A DNA stretch of 32,312 nucleotides from an uncultured Pseudomonadota bacterium (GTDB lineage Bacteria > Pseudomonadota > Gammaproteobacteria > Methylococcales > Methylomonadaceae): contig CAIUWU010000223.1 of the NCBI GenBank assembly GCA_903902945.1, forward strand, positions 1-32,312, read 5' to 3'. Below the pieces are notes generated by a model. That model saw nothing but the letters and a program-made list of their open reading frames with translations. It ran no database searches and had not been told where the DNA came from. Made by a program: the position numbers and the translations under genes. Below are positions 24,894 to 32,312 of this stretch, piece by piece (the first letter of the stretch is position 1; every line of letters begins with the position of its first letter).

Positions 24894-26807
24894 ATGACAT
24901 GTAAAACAGTGCCAGTCTATTCTCAAAATCAGAATAGTACTCGTTACGAACTCAACCCTTCTCAGGTGAAAACCGCTATTGCCATATTACTCGCCTTATC
25001 TTGTTTAAATACTGAGGCGGCAGTCATAGCAGGGACCGGAGCGGGTTTTGGCACACAAGGTAACTGGACCAGTCATGGTGGTACGCTGGATGGCATCCAC
25101 TATAGTGAGCTAAATGATATTACGACGGCTAATGTCAGTACCTTAATTGAAGAGTTTTCTTTTCCAACCAATGTCAACGGCAGCCACATGGGCACACCGT
25201 TGGTGAACAACGGCACATTGTATGCCGTCACACCGTTCCCGAATAATCTGGTAGCTTATGATCTAAGTACCGGTGCGCTTAAATGGACTTTTATACCCAA
25301 AATCCGTGGCTATGCATTCGGCGTTAACTGTTGCGATACGGTCAATCGCGGCCCGTCTTTCGCGACCCATGCAACCTACCCTAATGGACTGATTGTCTTT
25401 AATACCCTGGATAATACAACGGTAGCAGTCGATGCCTTGTCAGGCAAACAAGTCTGGCAAACAACGCTGGCTGACCCTACAACCGGGGTCACCACCAATG
25501 GCGCAACCTTAGTAGTACCCGATAAATCAAGACCCGGCGAATCGCTGGTGATCACAGGCAGTTCCAGCGGTGAAATGGCCGTCAGAGGCTGGGTTAAAGC
25601 GCTGGATTTAGCAACCGGCACCTTGAAATGGACAGCATACACAACCGGCTCTGATGTCGACGTTAAAATCAATCCAACCACTTATAAGCCTTTTTACAGT
25701 AAAGATGCCGCAGGTGACCAAGGCATTAAAAGCTGGGAAGGGGGTGGCGACAAATGGCAACAGGGAGGCAGTTCGGTATGGGGTTATATCACTTACGATG
25801 CTGACACCGATCTGTTGTTCTATGGCACCAGCCAGCCGGGCGTTTGGAATGCTGATCAGCGTCCGGGAGACAATAAATGGGGCGCCTCGCTTTTTGCCCG
25901 TAAGGCTTCAACCGGCGAAGCACAATGGATTTATCAGGTTACGCCTCATGACCAGTGGGATTACGATGCGATCAGTGAAAGTATCCCTATGGATTTAAAC
26001 ACCCCCATTACAACCGCTTCAGGTTCTCATAGTAAGGTACTGATACACTTCAACAAAAACGGCTTTGCCTATACCTTTGACCGCCAGACCGGGGAAGTCC
26101 TGTCAGCACCAATTTTTGGCCCCAACAAACAATCCGTCACCTGGGCCGATTCTATTGATTTGACAACCGGTAAACCGGTACCGCCTCAGACCAGCAAAGC
26201 AACCACGGAAGGCAGTACAACAACCGGTATTTGTCCTTCGGCAATGGGTATGAAGGGCTGGGAACCAGCAGCCTATTCACCCAGAATCAATACCGTTTAT
26301 CTGCCTGTTTTTAACCTGTGCATGAATTACCAGGGCCTAAAAACAGAATATATTGCCGGCGCGCCCTATATGGGTACCGATATGACAATTCTGCCAGGAA
26401 CCGCCTCTTTTACTTTTGCCGGCGGAGTCTTCAACATGGGGGAATTGGTCGCCTGGGATATCGCCACCAATAGCAGGAAATGGAATATCCCGGAAGTCAA
26501 ACCGATTTATGGCGGAATACTGGCGACTGCGGGTGATGTGGTTTTTTATCCTACACTGGACAATCAATTTAAAGCTGTTGATGCCAATAGCGGCGCGAAA
26601 TTATGGAATACCACGCTGGAATGCAGCTCAGTAGGCAGCCCAATTAGTTTCGTGAGTCCTAAAGATAACAAACAACGGATTGCCATTTTTTCAGGTGTAA
26701 GCTGGCTTGCAGGTGGTTTCACGGCCACTGGTAAACCCTGTCCGGGTAAAGGCGGCTCCAGCGTTGTCAGTGGCGGCGGCAGAGTCCATGTCTATAAACT
26801 GCCTTAA
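24894..26807 (+). CDS. PQQ-dependent methanol/alcohol dehydrogenase-like quinoprotein (XoxF-like)
   Basis: A periplasmic eight-bladed propeller quinoprotein of 637 residues. Its N-terminus has about 24 polar residues before a hydrophobic signal segment (about 25-43, cleavage near EAA). Known family features are present: the vicinal disulfide Cys146-Cys147 in NCCDTVNRG; the metal Glu227 in GEMAVRG; the PQQ-stacking Trp296 in SVWGY; catalytic Asp356 and the extra Asp358 in DQWDYD. Asp358 is the marker of lanthanide-dependent XoxF enzymes, where calcium MxaF has Ala. At the position of the metal-binding Asn (family GNPGTWN) this protein has Gln314 (SQPGVWN). GGAG precedes the ATG at 24894. Genes for a XoxJ-like protein and a cytochrome follow, giving an xoxFJG-like order. 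Substrate (methanol, other alcohol, aldehyde) is not determined. Confidence 0.88.
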   Translation: MTCKTVPVYSQNQNSTRYELNPSQVKTAIAILLALSCLNTEAAVIAGTGAGFGTQGNWTSHGGTLDGIHYSELNDITTANVSTLIEEFSFPTNVNGSHMGTPLVNNGTLYAVTPFPNNLVAYDLSTGALKWTFIPKIRGYAFGVNCCDTVNRGPSFATHATYPNGLIVFNTLDNTTVAVDALSGKQVWQTTLADPTTGVTTNGATLVVPDKSRPGESLVITGSSSGEMAVRGWVKALDLATGTLKWTAYTTGSDVDVKINPTTYKPFYSKDAAGDQGIKSWEGGGDKWQQGGSSVWGYITYDADTDLLFYGTSQPGVWNADQRPGDNKWGASLFARKASTGEAQWIYQVTPHDQWDYDAISESIPMDLNTPITTASGSHSKVLIHFNKNGFAYTFDRQTGEVLSAPIFGPNKQSVTWADSIDLTTGKPVPPQTSKATTEGSTTTGICPSAMGMKGWEPAAYSPRINTVYLPVFNLCMNYQGLKTEYIAGAPYMGTDMTILPGTASFTFAGGVFNMGELVAWDIATNSRKWNIPEVKPIYGGILATAGDVVFYPTLDNQFKAVDANSGAKLWNTTLECSSVGSPISFVSPKDNKQRIAIFSGVSWLAGGFTATGKPCPGKGGSSVVSGGGRVHVYKLP

Positions 26808-26825
26808 GTCTGACAAAGCAGTCTG

Positions 26826-27680
26826 ATGACCATGTTCACACAATGCAGAACGCGGACGCCTTATTCAGCACCAGTATTAATTATGGCTGCGGCAATGTTA
26901 TCAGTAGCGGTTTCAGTTCAGGCGAATCAGCCACTTCGCGTATGCGCCGATCCCGACAATCTGCCTTACTCCAATCAGCAGCAGCAGGGTTTTGAGAACA
27001 AGATTGCCTCGCTACTAGCCAAGGATATGCACAGAACACTTGCATACACATGGTTAAAGCAACGGCAAGGCTTTTTCCGGCAAACCCTGAATGCGGATCG
27101 TTGTGATGTCGTGATTGGGGTTCCAACCAGCCTGGATCTGGTTTTGACTACCAAACCCTATTACTGTTCAAGCTATATGCTGGTTAGCCGTAAAGATCGC
27201 ATGCTAAATATAAGCTCTTATAACGATCCGGCTTTAAAGGATTTAAAAATCGGCTTGCATGCCATAGGTAATGATGGCGCAAATTCACCGCCCGCAGTAG
27301 CGCTGGGTGATCATGGTCTGGCTGGCAATATTTATGGTTTCTCAATGTGGGGTAATGAGGGCGATCAAAACCCGCAGGGCTGGGTTGTTGATGCTGTTGC
27401 GGATGGCCGTATTGATGCCGCGATTATCTGGGGGCCATTTGCCGGATTTTTTGCCAAAAAACACGGTAATTTACTGCAATTAAGCCCCGCTCCTGTTGAT
27501 GAAAAAAAACCATCACTCGCTTTTGCATACAGCATTTCGATGGGCGTCAGAAAAAATGATCAGGCGTTTGCCAGCTTACTAGAGCGGAGTATCCGGCGGC
27601 AAAGCAAAACTATCAGAAAAGTACTAACCAGTTACCAGATTCCGTTTACCGAATCAGACGCCTGTTCTCCCGCTGCATAA
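26826..27680 (+). CDS. XoxJ/MxaJ-like periplasmic binding protein
   Basis: A solute-binding-type protein linked to quinoprotein dehydrogenases, 284 residues. A signal peptide ends near VQA (residue 33). The mature part starts LRVCADPDNLPYSN and continues GFENKIASLLAKD, CDVVIGVPTS and TTKPYYCSSYMLV, the hallmarks of the quinoprotein-associated substrate-binding family. In methylotrophs MxaJ/XoxJ is needed for active dehydrogenase and is thought to help PQQ or metal loading or maturation. It starts 18 bases after the dehydrogenase stop, so both are in one operon. No permease or ATPase gene is nearby, consistent with a chaperone rather than a transport role. Confidence 0.88.
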   Translation: MTMFTQCRTRTPYSAPVLIMAAAMLSVAVSVQANQPLRVCADPDNLPYSNQQQQGFENKIASLLAKDMHRTLAYTWLKQRQGFFRQTLNADRCDVVIGVPTSLDLVLTTKPYYCSSYMLVSRKDRMLNISSYNDPALKDLKIGLHAIGNDGANSPPAVALGDHGLAGNIYGFSMWGNEGDQNPQGWVVDAVADGRIDAAIIWGPFAGFFAKKHGNLLQLSPAPVDEKKPSLAFAYSISMGVRKNDQAFASLLERSIRRQSKTIRKVLTSYQIPFTESDACSPAA

Positions 27681-27724
27681 GCAGCGGATCAAACAGCCAT
27701 CGTATTATTTATAGAAGGTACAAA

Positions 27725-28921
27725 ATGAAACTTAATCCAACTTTGTTTAAAAGCGGTCTGATACCGTTATTAGTTTTGATAAACGCCGGAACCTGCTGGG
27801 CGGCTGCCAGTCTGAGTCCTAGTAGTCAATCCATTACCGGAGTAGCCGGAAGTACAGTGACCTCAAAAACAATCACAGGAACCGGATTTACTGGCGCTAT
27901 TACATACACAGTTGCGACCGCTTTGCCAAATGGCCTGTCGATAAACAACAGCACAGGCGTTATCAGCGGCATACCCTCTATTGCACAAAAATCAACGAGC
28001 TACACAATAGCAGCAAGTGATGGAACAGCGACTGCAAGCACAAAAGTCAGTATCGCCGTTAATCCTGCACTGGCCCCCTCCAGCCAATCAATTAACATAG
28101 TTCTTGGCAATTCACTCACCACTACGGCTTTAACCGGAGCCGGTTTTGTCACTGCGCCTAGTTTTTCAGTATCGCCTGGCCTAGTTAACGGTCTGAGCTT
28201 AAACACAGCCACAGGTGTGATTAGTGGTAACCCCGCATCGACTTTAGCAACCACCACTTACACCATCACTGGCTCGGATGGTACTTTTAAAGCCACCGCC
28301 CAAACCAAGATTACCGTCAGCCCGCCGCCCCCCGCTATCTCACCTGCCAGCCAGACTATAGATGGTATCAGCAGAGGCACCACAGTTAATGGCGTTTTTA
28401 CAGGAACCAACGTTAACACCACGCCTTTTAGTGCAAGCAATTTTGGTGGCAGTGTGAGTTACAGTATCACGCCAGCATTACCTGATGGCTTAAGCATTAA
28501 TCCGACTACCGGCGTTATCAGCGGTATCGCCAAAGTACCTAAATTGGCAGCCGGCTATACCATCATCGCGAAAGGCGCTACCAGCGGTAATGCAACCGCT
28601 ACCTTATATCTGAATATTACTGATAATTGCATACCCGAAACTTTAGATTCGGCTAGTGAAGGCAGAAGAGCTTATTTACGGTTGAACTGTCAAAGCTGTC
28701 ATGGCGATAGTGGCTTGGGCGGGATGGGACCCAAAATCATTGGTCAAAATAATGTCGGTGAGCGCGTAACAATAGGCTCTTCGAGTCGTGGCATGCCGGC
28801 TTTCAAAGATTATATTTGTGGTAACGATATTAAAAATATGAACACATATCTCTACAATTTAGAACACGGACCAACCCCACCAAGCTTCAAACACTGGTGG
28901 GAAGCCAACCCAAGCCAATAA
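27725..28921 (+). CDS. Ig-like repeat protein fused to cytochrome c domain
   Basis: A 398-residue secreted protein in the place of xoxG/mxaG. A signal peptide (cleavage near residue 27, CWA-A) is followed by three similar Ig-like repeats of the putative-Ig (He_PIG) kind, about residues 28-117, 118-204 and 205-300, each with a GLSINxxTGVISG-type core (about 70-82, 156-168 and 255-267). Residues 301-398 form a monohaem cytochrome c domain: CQSCH (C322, C325, H326) and a likely Met357 ligand in GMPAF; two more cysteines (C302, C365) could be paired. AAGG lies upstream of the ATG, 44 bases after the XoxJ-like gene. It is inferred to take electrons from the quinoprotein. The Ser/Thr-rich repeats may place the haem at a distance from a surface or dock the dehydrogenase. 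Confidence 0.85.
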   Translation: MKLNPTLFKSGLIPLLVLINAGTCWAAASLSPSSQSITGVAGSTVTSKTITGTGFTGAITYTVATALPNGLSINNSTGVISGIPSIAQKSTSYTIAASDGTATASTKVSIAVNPALAPSSQSINIVLGNSLTTTALTGAGFVTAPSFSVSPGLVNGLSLNTATGVISGNPASTLATTTYTITGSDGTFKATAQTKITVSPPPPAISPASQTIDGISRGTTVNGVFTGTNVNTTPFSASNFGGSVSYSITPALPDGLSINPTTGVISGIAKVPKLAAGYTIIAKGATSGNATATLYLNITDNCIPETLDSASEGRRAYLRLNCQSCHGDSGLGGMGPKIIGQNNVGERVTIGSSSRGMPAFKDYICGNDIKNMNTYLYNLEHGPTPPSFKHWWEANPSQ

Positions 28922-29142
28922 TCAAATAGCACCCAAACACAACGGACTCTTGCGGGCAGATAGGGATCAAGTCATGCCTAATTGGCGAGAACGACGCGAG
29001 CTGCTCAACCAACTGCCACTAGCATTTGATCAATGGTCATATTGAATTCTTCCCGCAAACTCGAATCGTTTTGAACGCTTTTAAAGACTAATAGCAAGCT
29101 ATAATGCCGCCTAATTTTTAGAAGCACATTGCAAACAATCCC

Positions 29143-30096
29143 GTGGTTAACAGAAAAATTCGCATTACCGCCCCCGCCAGACTCCATATGGGCTTTATCG
29201 ATTTAAGCAGCGCTTTGGATCGGCATTTTGGCAGCATCGGTGTCGGACTCAATGAAATCTCGACACAATTGACTCTTTCGGCTGCAGCGCAAACCACCGC
29301 CTGCGGTCCTTGTGCGGAGCGGGCTTTGAAATGTCTGAAGCAGTTATGTCAGCAGTTGCAAGTTTCTGATGCGCTCCAGCTTGAGATTGACAGCGCAATT
29401 CCCGAGCATGTCGGACTGGGTTCCGGCACCCAGTTGTCGCTGGCAATTGGTGTGGCTTTGAGTCATTTTTATGACTTGAAACTTTCGGTACGCGACATCG
29501 CCTGTCTGACCGATCGTGGCGCCCGTTCCGGCATCGGCATCGGCGTTTTCGAACAGGGCGGCTTTGTAGTCGATGGCGGCCGCGGCCCGGCTACCACCAC
29601 ACCACCGTTACTATCACGTATTGCAGTACCTGATGCCTGGCGTTTCATTCTGGTATTCGATACGCGCGGCCAGGGCCTGCATGGCGAACAGGAAATCAGC
29701 GCTTTCAAAGCGTTGCCAGCGTTCCCCAGAAGCAAAGCCGAACAGTTGTGTTATCTGTTGCTGATGCAAGGCTTGCCGGCACTGGCGGAAGCAGACCTCA
29801 AACAATTTGGCGCTGTCATTACTGCCTTGCAGCAGGCTGTTGGCGAACATTTTGCGCCGGTGCAGGGCGGCGTTTTCACCAGCACCGAAGTCGCTGCAGC
29901 GATGCAATGGTTACAGGCTCAGGGTGCAGTAGCAATAGGGCAGACATCATGGGGGCCAACCGGTTTTTGCGCGGTATCCAGTCAGGAAACTGCCGAGAGA
30001 TTGATAGCCGGTTTACAACAACAAGCGTATCCGCATTTGCAGTTTGCCATTACGACCGCCCGTAATCAGGGTGCCCGCATTAGTGTTACTGAATAA
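29143..30096 (+). CDS. beta-ribofuranosylaminobenzene 5'-phosphate synthase
   Basis: Beta-RFAP synthase joins p-aminobenzoate-type precursor and PRPP in the first committed step of tetrahydromethanopterin biosynthesis; this cofactor carries C1 units in methanotrophs. The 317-residue product starts RKIRITAPARLHMGFIDL and has the GHMP-like glycine motif HVGLGSGTQLSLAIG near 90, and RGARSGIGIGVFEQGG near 125. The start is GTG at 29143, which gives the normal N-terminus; the region 28922-29142 before it contains only very short ORFs. Its end overlaps the convergent soxZ end by 11 bases. This is the best marker in the window for a methylotroph. Confidence 0.9.
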   Translation: MVNRKIRITAPARLHMGFIDLSSALDRHFGSIGVGLNEISTQLTLSAAAQTTACGPCAERALKCLKQLCQQLQVSDALQLEIDSAIPEHVGLGSGTQLSLAIGVALSHFYDLKLSVRDIACLTDRGARSGIGIGVFEQGGFVVDGGRGPATTTPPLLSRIAVPDAWRFILVFDTRGQGLHGEQEISAFKALPAFPRSKAEQLCYLLLMQGLPALAEADLKQFGAVITALQQAVGEHFAPVQGGVFTSTEVAAAMQWLQAQGAVAIGQTSWGPTGFCAVSSQETAERLIAGLQQQAYPHLQFAITTARNQGARISVTE

Positions 30097-30394
30097 TATG
30101 TTCCAGGCTGTCATGCTGAAGCTGATTATCCTGCCAGCTGACAGTAATCACATCTCCGGGACGGGTGGTTTTCAAGCGCAGGGTAAAAAACGGATTTCTG
30201 GCAATACTACCCGCCATATCCAGACTGATCACCGGCTCACCATTGCATGAAATCTGCAGTTGCTGAATGAAGTGAGCCGTAATCAGCTGTCCATCGGCAT
30301 CCCGGTTACGGCCATTTTCCATAACATGGCTGATTAGCAGTTTCAGATCGGTGTACTGCGGATAACGCTGACTTCTGAGTTTGATAGTTGCCAT
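30086..30394 (-). CDS. soxZ: thiosulfate oxidation carrier protein SoxZ
   Basis: A 102-residue protein with an Ig-like SoxZ fold. Typical are the KLLISHVMENGRNRDADGQLI stretch (shortened here: LISHVMENG, D-x-DG), NGEPVIS and NPFFTLRLK followed by a GDVITVSWQDN. SoxZ pairs with SoxY, whose C-terminal Cys carries the sulfur intermediate. Its ATG follows the soxY TAA directly. It has no signal peptide and so would be carried out with SoxY by the Tat system. The end overlaps the convergent beta-RFAP synthase gene. Confidence 0.85.
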   Translation of the reverse strand: MATIKLRSQRYPQYTDLKLLISHVMENGRNRDADGQLITAHFIQQLQISCNGEPVISLDMAGSIARNPFFTLRLKTTRPGDVITVSWQDNQLQHDSLEHIIQ

Positions 30395-30844
30395 TTAGCC
30401 CGTCCCGCAACCGCCTTTCATGACATTAACCCATTGGCGGGTCTGCCAGTACTGCCCGTCTTGTCTGATAATCACCCAGACCTGACAGCTTTCGGCCATT
30501 TTGATGCGGCTAGTCAGATAGAGCAGGGCATTGGTTTGTAATTCTGCTTGCAAAATCAGCGGGGTGGGGTTTTTTTCGACCAGCACATACAGCCGGTCGA
30601 TATTATCCAGCTCACTGCTGATCAGCATCGGCACACTGGCGCCGTCTTCGGCATTTTCCGGGAGTTGCAGGCTGATCGAGTCGCTGTCAGTCAGTGTCTG
30701 ACCTGCAAACAGTTGTTGGAAAATGGTCTGAAAATCATCGCTGGCAAACAGCGGTCTGGGCCAGACGGCATCGACGACACGGCTGCGGAAAAAACTCAGT
30801 GCAGCCAGCCACTTCAGAAAACGGCGCCTGCTGAGCATCAACAT
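30395..30844 (-). CDS. soxY: thiosulfate oxidation carrier protein SoxY
   Basis: Sulfur-carrier subunit of about 149 residues. It has a Tat signal, SRRRFLKWLAAL, near the start and ends GGCGTG, a small variation on the family's GGCGG swinging-arm end; the Cys binds the sulfur substrate. The frame can start at the ATG at 30844 or at 30838; GGGG upstream favours the first, and a TTG at 30847 is less likely. It lies 15 bases after the methylthioinosine phosphorylase gene and touches soxZ. No soxA, soxX, soxB or soxCD is in the window. Confidence 0.87.
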   Translation of the reverse strand: MLMLSRRRFLKWLAALSFFRSRVVDAVWPRPLFASDDFQTIFQQLFAGQTLTDSDSISLQLPENAEDGASVPMLISSELDNIDRLYVLVEKNPTPLILQAELQTNALLYLTSRIKMAESCQVWVIIRQDGQYWQTRQWVNVMKGGCGTG

Positions 30845-30859
30845 CAAACCCCAACTTAA

Positions 30860-31600
30860 TCAGGCGGATAACAACACTGTCTGCGCCAGCAGATTAATGG
30901 CGTTGTGCATTCCCAGTTTCAGATTGGCTTCGATTTCAGCCATGGTAATTTCAGTGCTTTCAAGGCCGGCGCCCCAGTTGGCGACCACAGAAATATTGGC
31001 ATACGCCAGATCCAGTTCTTTCGCCAGTGCGGCTTCCGGCATGCCGGTCATACCGACCAGATCGCAACCGTCATTGGCCAGACGCTTAATTTCGGCAGCG
31101 GTTTCCAGTCTTGGTCCCTGAGTACAGGCATAAGTGCCGGTGCCAACCACATCGATACCGGCAGTTGCCGCGGCGGCAATGATGCGCTGTCTGAGGTGTT
31201 CTGCGTATGGATAGCTGAAATCGATATGCGTCACATGCGCCAGATCATCGGCAAAAAAAGTATGTTCGCGGCCATAGCTGTAATCGATGATTTGATCAGG
31301 AATGGCAATCTGCGCCGGTTTCATGGCACGGGTAATGCCACCAACCGCAGCAACCGCCAGAATTTCAGTGACACCCAAGGCTTTTAAGCCCCAGATATTG
31401 GCGCGGTAGTTGATTTTGTGCGGCGGGATAGTGTGCGGATTACCGTGACGAGCCAGAAAAATCAGTTGCCGACCATCCAGTTCGCCAAACACATAATCAG
31501 CCGATGGCGCACCAAACGGGGTATCGACTGACTGAGTATGGGTAATGGTCAGACGATCGATTGCCGTCAGACCGGTACCACCAATAATTGCGAGCGTCAT
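30860..31600 (-). CDS. S-methyl-5'-thioinosine phosphorylase (MTAP family)
   Basis: A 246-residue purine-nucleoside phosphorylase of the MTAP/PNP family. It carries IIGGTGL at the N-terminus, ARHGNPHTIPPHKINYRANIW (phosphate/ribose site, split here as ARHGN and PHKINYRANI), YACTQGPRLETAAEI and GMTGMPEAALA. The sequence resembles the Pseudomonas PA3004-type enzyme, which phosphorolyses methylthioinosine to hypoxanthine and methylthioribose-1-phosphate. The operon position supports this: the overlapping gene hpt (ATGA overlap) can salvage the hypoxanthine released. Methylthioadenosine as substrate cannot be excluded from sequence alone. Confidence 0.85.
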   Translation of the reverse strand: MTLAIIGGTGLTAIDRLTITHTQSVDTPFGAPSADYVFGELDGRQLIFLARHGNPHTIPPHKINYRANIWGLKALGVTEILAVAAVGGITRAMKPAQIAIPDQIIDYSYGREHTFFADDLAHVTHIDFSYPYAEHLRQRIIAAAATAGIDVVGTGTYACTQGPRLETAAEIKRLANDGCDLVGMTGMPEAALAKELDLAYANISVVANWGAGLESTEITMAEIEANLKLGMHNAINLLAQTVLLSA

Positions 31601-32142
31601 AACACGTCCTTGCAGGCAAAAATGCCATTAGCGTTTCTAAGATAGGCTTTGTAATCAAGACCAAAGCCGAATAAGTAATGATTAGCGACCTGTAAACCGA
31701 CGAAATCGGCCTGCAGCGGTTTGTCATATCCCAGTTGTTTATCCAGCAATACCGCCGAATACACCGCAGCTGCACCTTGTGATTTACACCAGTCGATGAT
31801 CGCCGCCAGAGTAAAGCCTTCGTCGAGAATATCATCGACAATCAGAATGTTACGACCGGCAAGTGGTGTCGAAGGCTTGAACAACCATTGAATCTCACTG
31901 CCGGACGTCTGGTTGCGATAGCGGCTGGCCTGAATACTGTCCAGCGTCAGTGGAAACGTCAGCCGGGTCAGCAATTGTCCGGCGGTAATGATGCCGCCAT
32001 TGATGACACATAACAGCAGCGGATTTTGCTCGGCCAGTTGCTGGTTGATGGCGGCGGCCATGTTATCCAGTGCCGCTTCGACTTCGGACTGCGTGTACAG
32101 ACAAATAGCGTTTTCTTGGATAGTACGGATTTCTTCAAGCAT
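31597..32142 (-). CDS. hpt: hypoxanthine-guanine phosphoribosyltransferase
   Basis: A 181-residue phosphoribosyltransferase. The PRPP signature ILIVDDILDEGFTLAAI is at about 99-115, and the base-binding tail VGLQVANHYLFGFGLDYK is near 148-165. It converts hypoxanthine/guanine and PRPP to IMP/GMP. The ATG at 32142 starts one base after the stop of the preceding gene, and the end overlaps the methylthioinosine phosphorylase by four bases, so the genes are translationally coupled in a purine-salvage operon. Confidence 0.87.
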   Translation of the reverse strand: MLEEIRTIQENAICLYTQSEVEAALDNMAAAINQQLAEQNPLLLCVINGGIITAGQLLTRLTFPLTLDSIQASRYRNQTSGSEIQWLFKPSTPLAGRNILIVDDILDEGFTLAAIIDWCKSQGAAAVYSAVLLDKQLGYDKPLQADFVGLQVANHYLFGFGLDYKAYLRNANGIFACKDVL

Positions 32143-32143
32143 A

Positions 32144-32312
32144 TCAGGCGGTCAGTTGGCTAAGTTGTTTGGAAACGCTTTGCCATCTGCTCAGCGTCGC
32201 TAACTGGGCCAGCTCAAACTGCGGCCGGCCTATCATTGCATTCAGATGCCTTTGTCTGGCGGCATTGGGCGCAAAGCGCACACCATCCAGTACCTGTTCG
32301 GCGGCAGCGGGA
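32144..32312 (-). CDS. nagZ: probable C-terminus of beta-N-acetylhexosaminidase NagZ (partial)
   Basis: The last 55 codons of a minus-strand gene cut by the right window edge. The visible tail includes VLDGVRFAPNAARQRHL and ELAQLATLSRWQSV and stops at TGA 32144-32146. A VLD...P...R...L and RW pattern of this kind is what I recall at NagZ C-termini, and nagZ is the usual neighbour of the methylthioinosine phosphorylase gene in Pseudomonas. The identification rests mostly on context and should be read as tentative. Confidence 0.5.
   Translation of the reverse strand, partial: PAAAEQVLDGVRFAPNAARQRHLNAMIGRPQFELAQLATLSRWQSVSKQLSQLTA

Noticed and set aside
27790..28620. Tandem DNA repeat or CRISPR-like array
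   Set aside because: The repetition is at protein level (three diverged Ig-like repeats); the DNA copies are not near-identical and lack unique spacers.

Overview
The window looks like chromosome of a gammaproteobacterial methanotroph or methylotroph (Methylococcales-like). The main pointers are a beta-RFAP synthase (first committed step of tetrahydromethanopterin synthesis), a methanol-dehydrogenase-type quinoprotein with its XoxJ-like partner, glucose-6-phosphate dehydrogenase with 6-phosphogluconolactonase (oxidative arm of sugar-phosphate metabolism, as in RuMP organisms) and a proton-translocating transhydrogenase. The assignment rests on gene content, not on a database search. No rRNA, tRNA or CRISPR array was found.

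Layout. 1-4741 (minus strand): pgl (cut by the window edge), zwf with a probable promoter, and mutS. A 41-codon ORF with a good ribosome binding site lies divergent from mutS. 5224-10385: a PLP aminotransferase (+), a class of photolyase with four [4Fe-4S]-type cysteines overlapping a small DUF2256 zinc-ribbon gene (-), a DnaQ-like exonuclease fused to a GIY-YIG/UvrC-like part (+), and a dCMP deaminase (-). 10460-18895 (-): a ZnuD-like TonB receptor with two palindromic, Zur-like operators, then ackA-pta, a strong hairpin terminator, and pntAB with a sigma70-like promoter. 19044-20625 (+): a nucleotidyltransferase overlapping a HAD phosphatase.

20694-24733 is a visibly AT-rich accessory segment. 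It holds a decayed IS3-type orfA, a beta-barrel outer-membrane protein broken by one frameshift, a complete pentameric ligand-gated ion channel homologue, a decayed IS630-type transposase and a Rap1a/Tai-like secreted protein.

24894-28921 (+) is the most interesting part. It is a three-gene set laid out like xoxFJG/mxaFJG: an MDH-like quinoprotein with the extra Asp typical of lanthanide enzymes but Gln where the family's metal-binding Asn is expected; a periplasmic XoxJ-like binding protein; and, in place of a short cytochrome cL, a protein with three Ig-like repeats fused to a C-terminal monohaem cytochrome c domain. The inferred pathway is periplasmic oxidation of an alcohol or aldehyde, with electrons passed from PQQ to the fused cytochrome.

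29143-32312: beta-RFAP synthase (+) converges on a tightly packed minus-strand operon: end of a probable nagZ, hpt-like phosphoribosyltransferase, methylthioinosine phosphorylase, soxY and soxZ. The first enzymes salvage purine and methylthio-nucleosides; soxYZ appear here without other sox genes.
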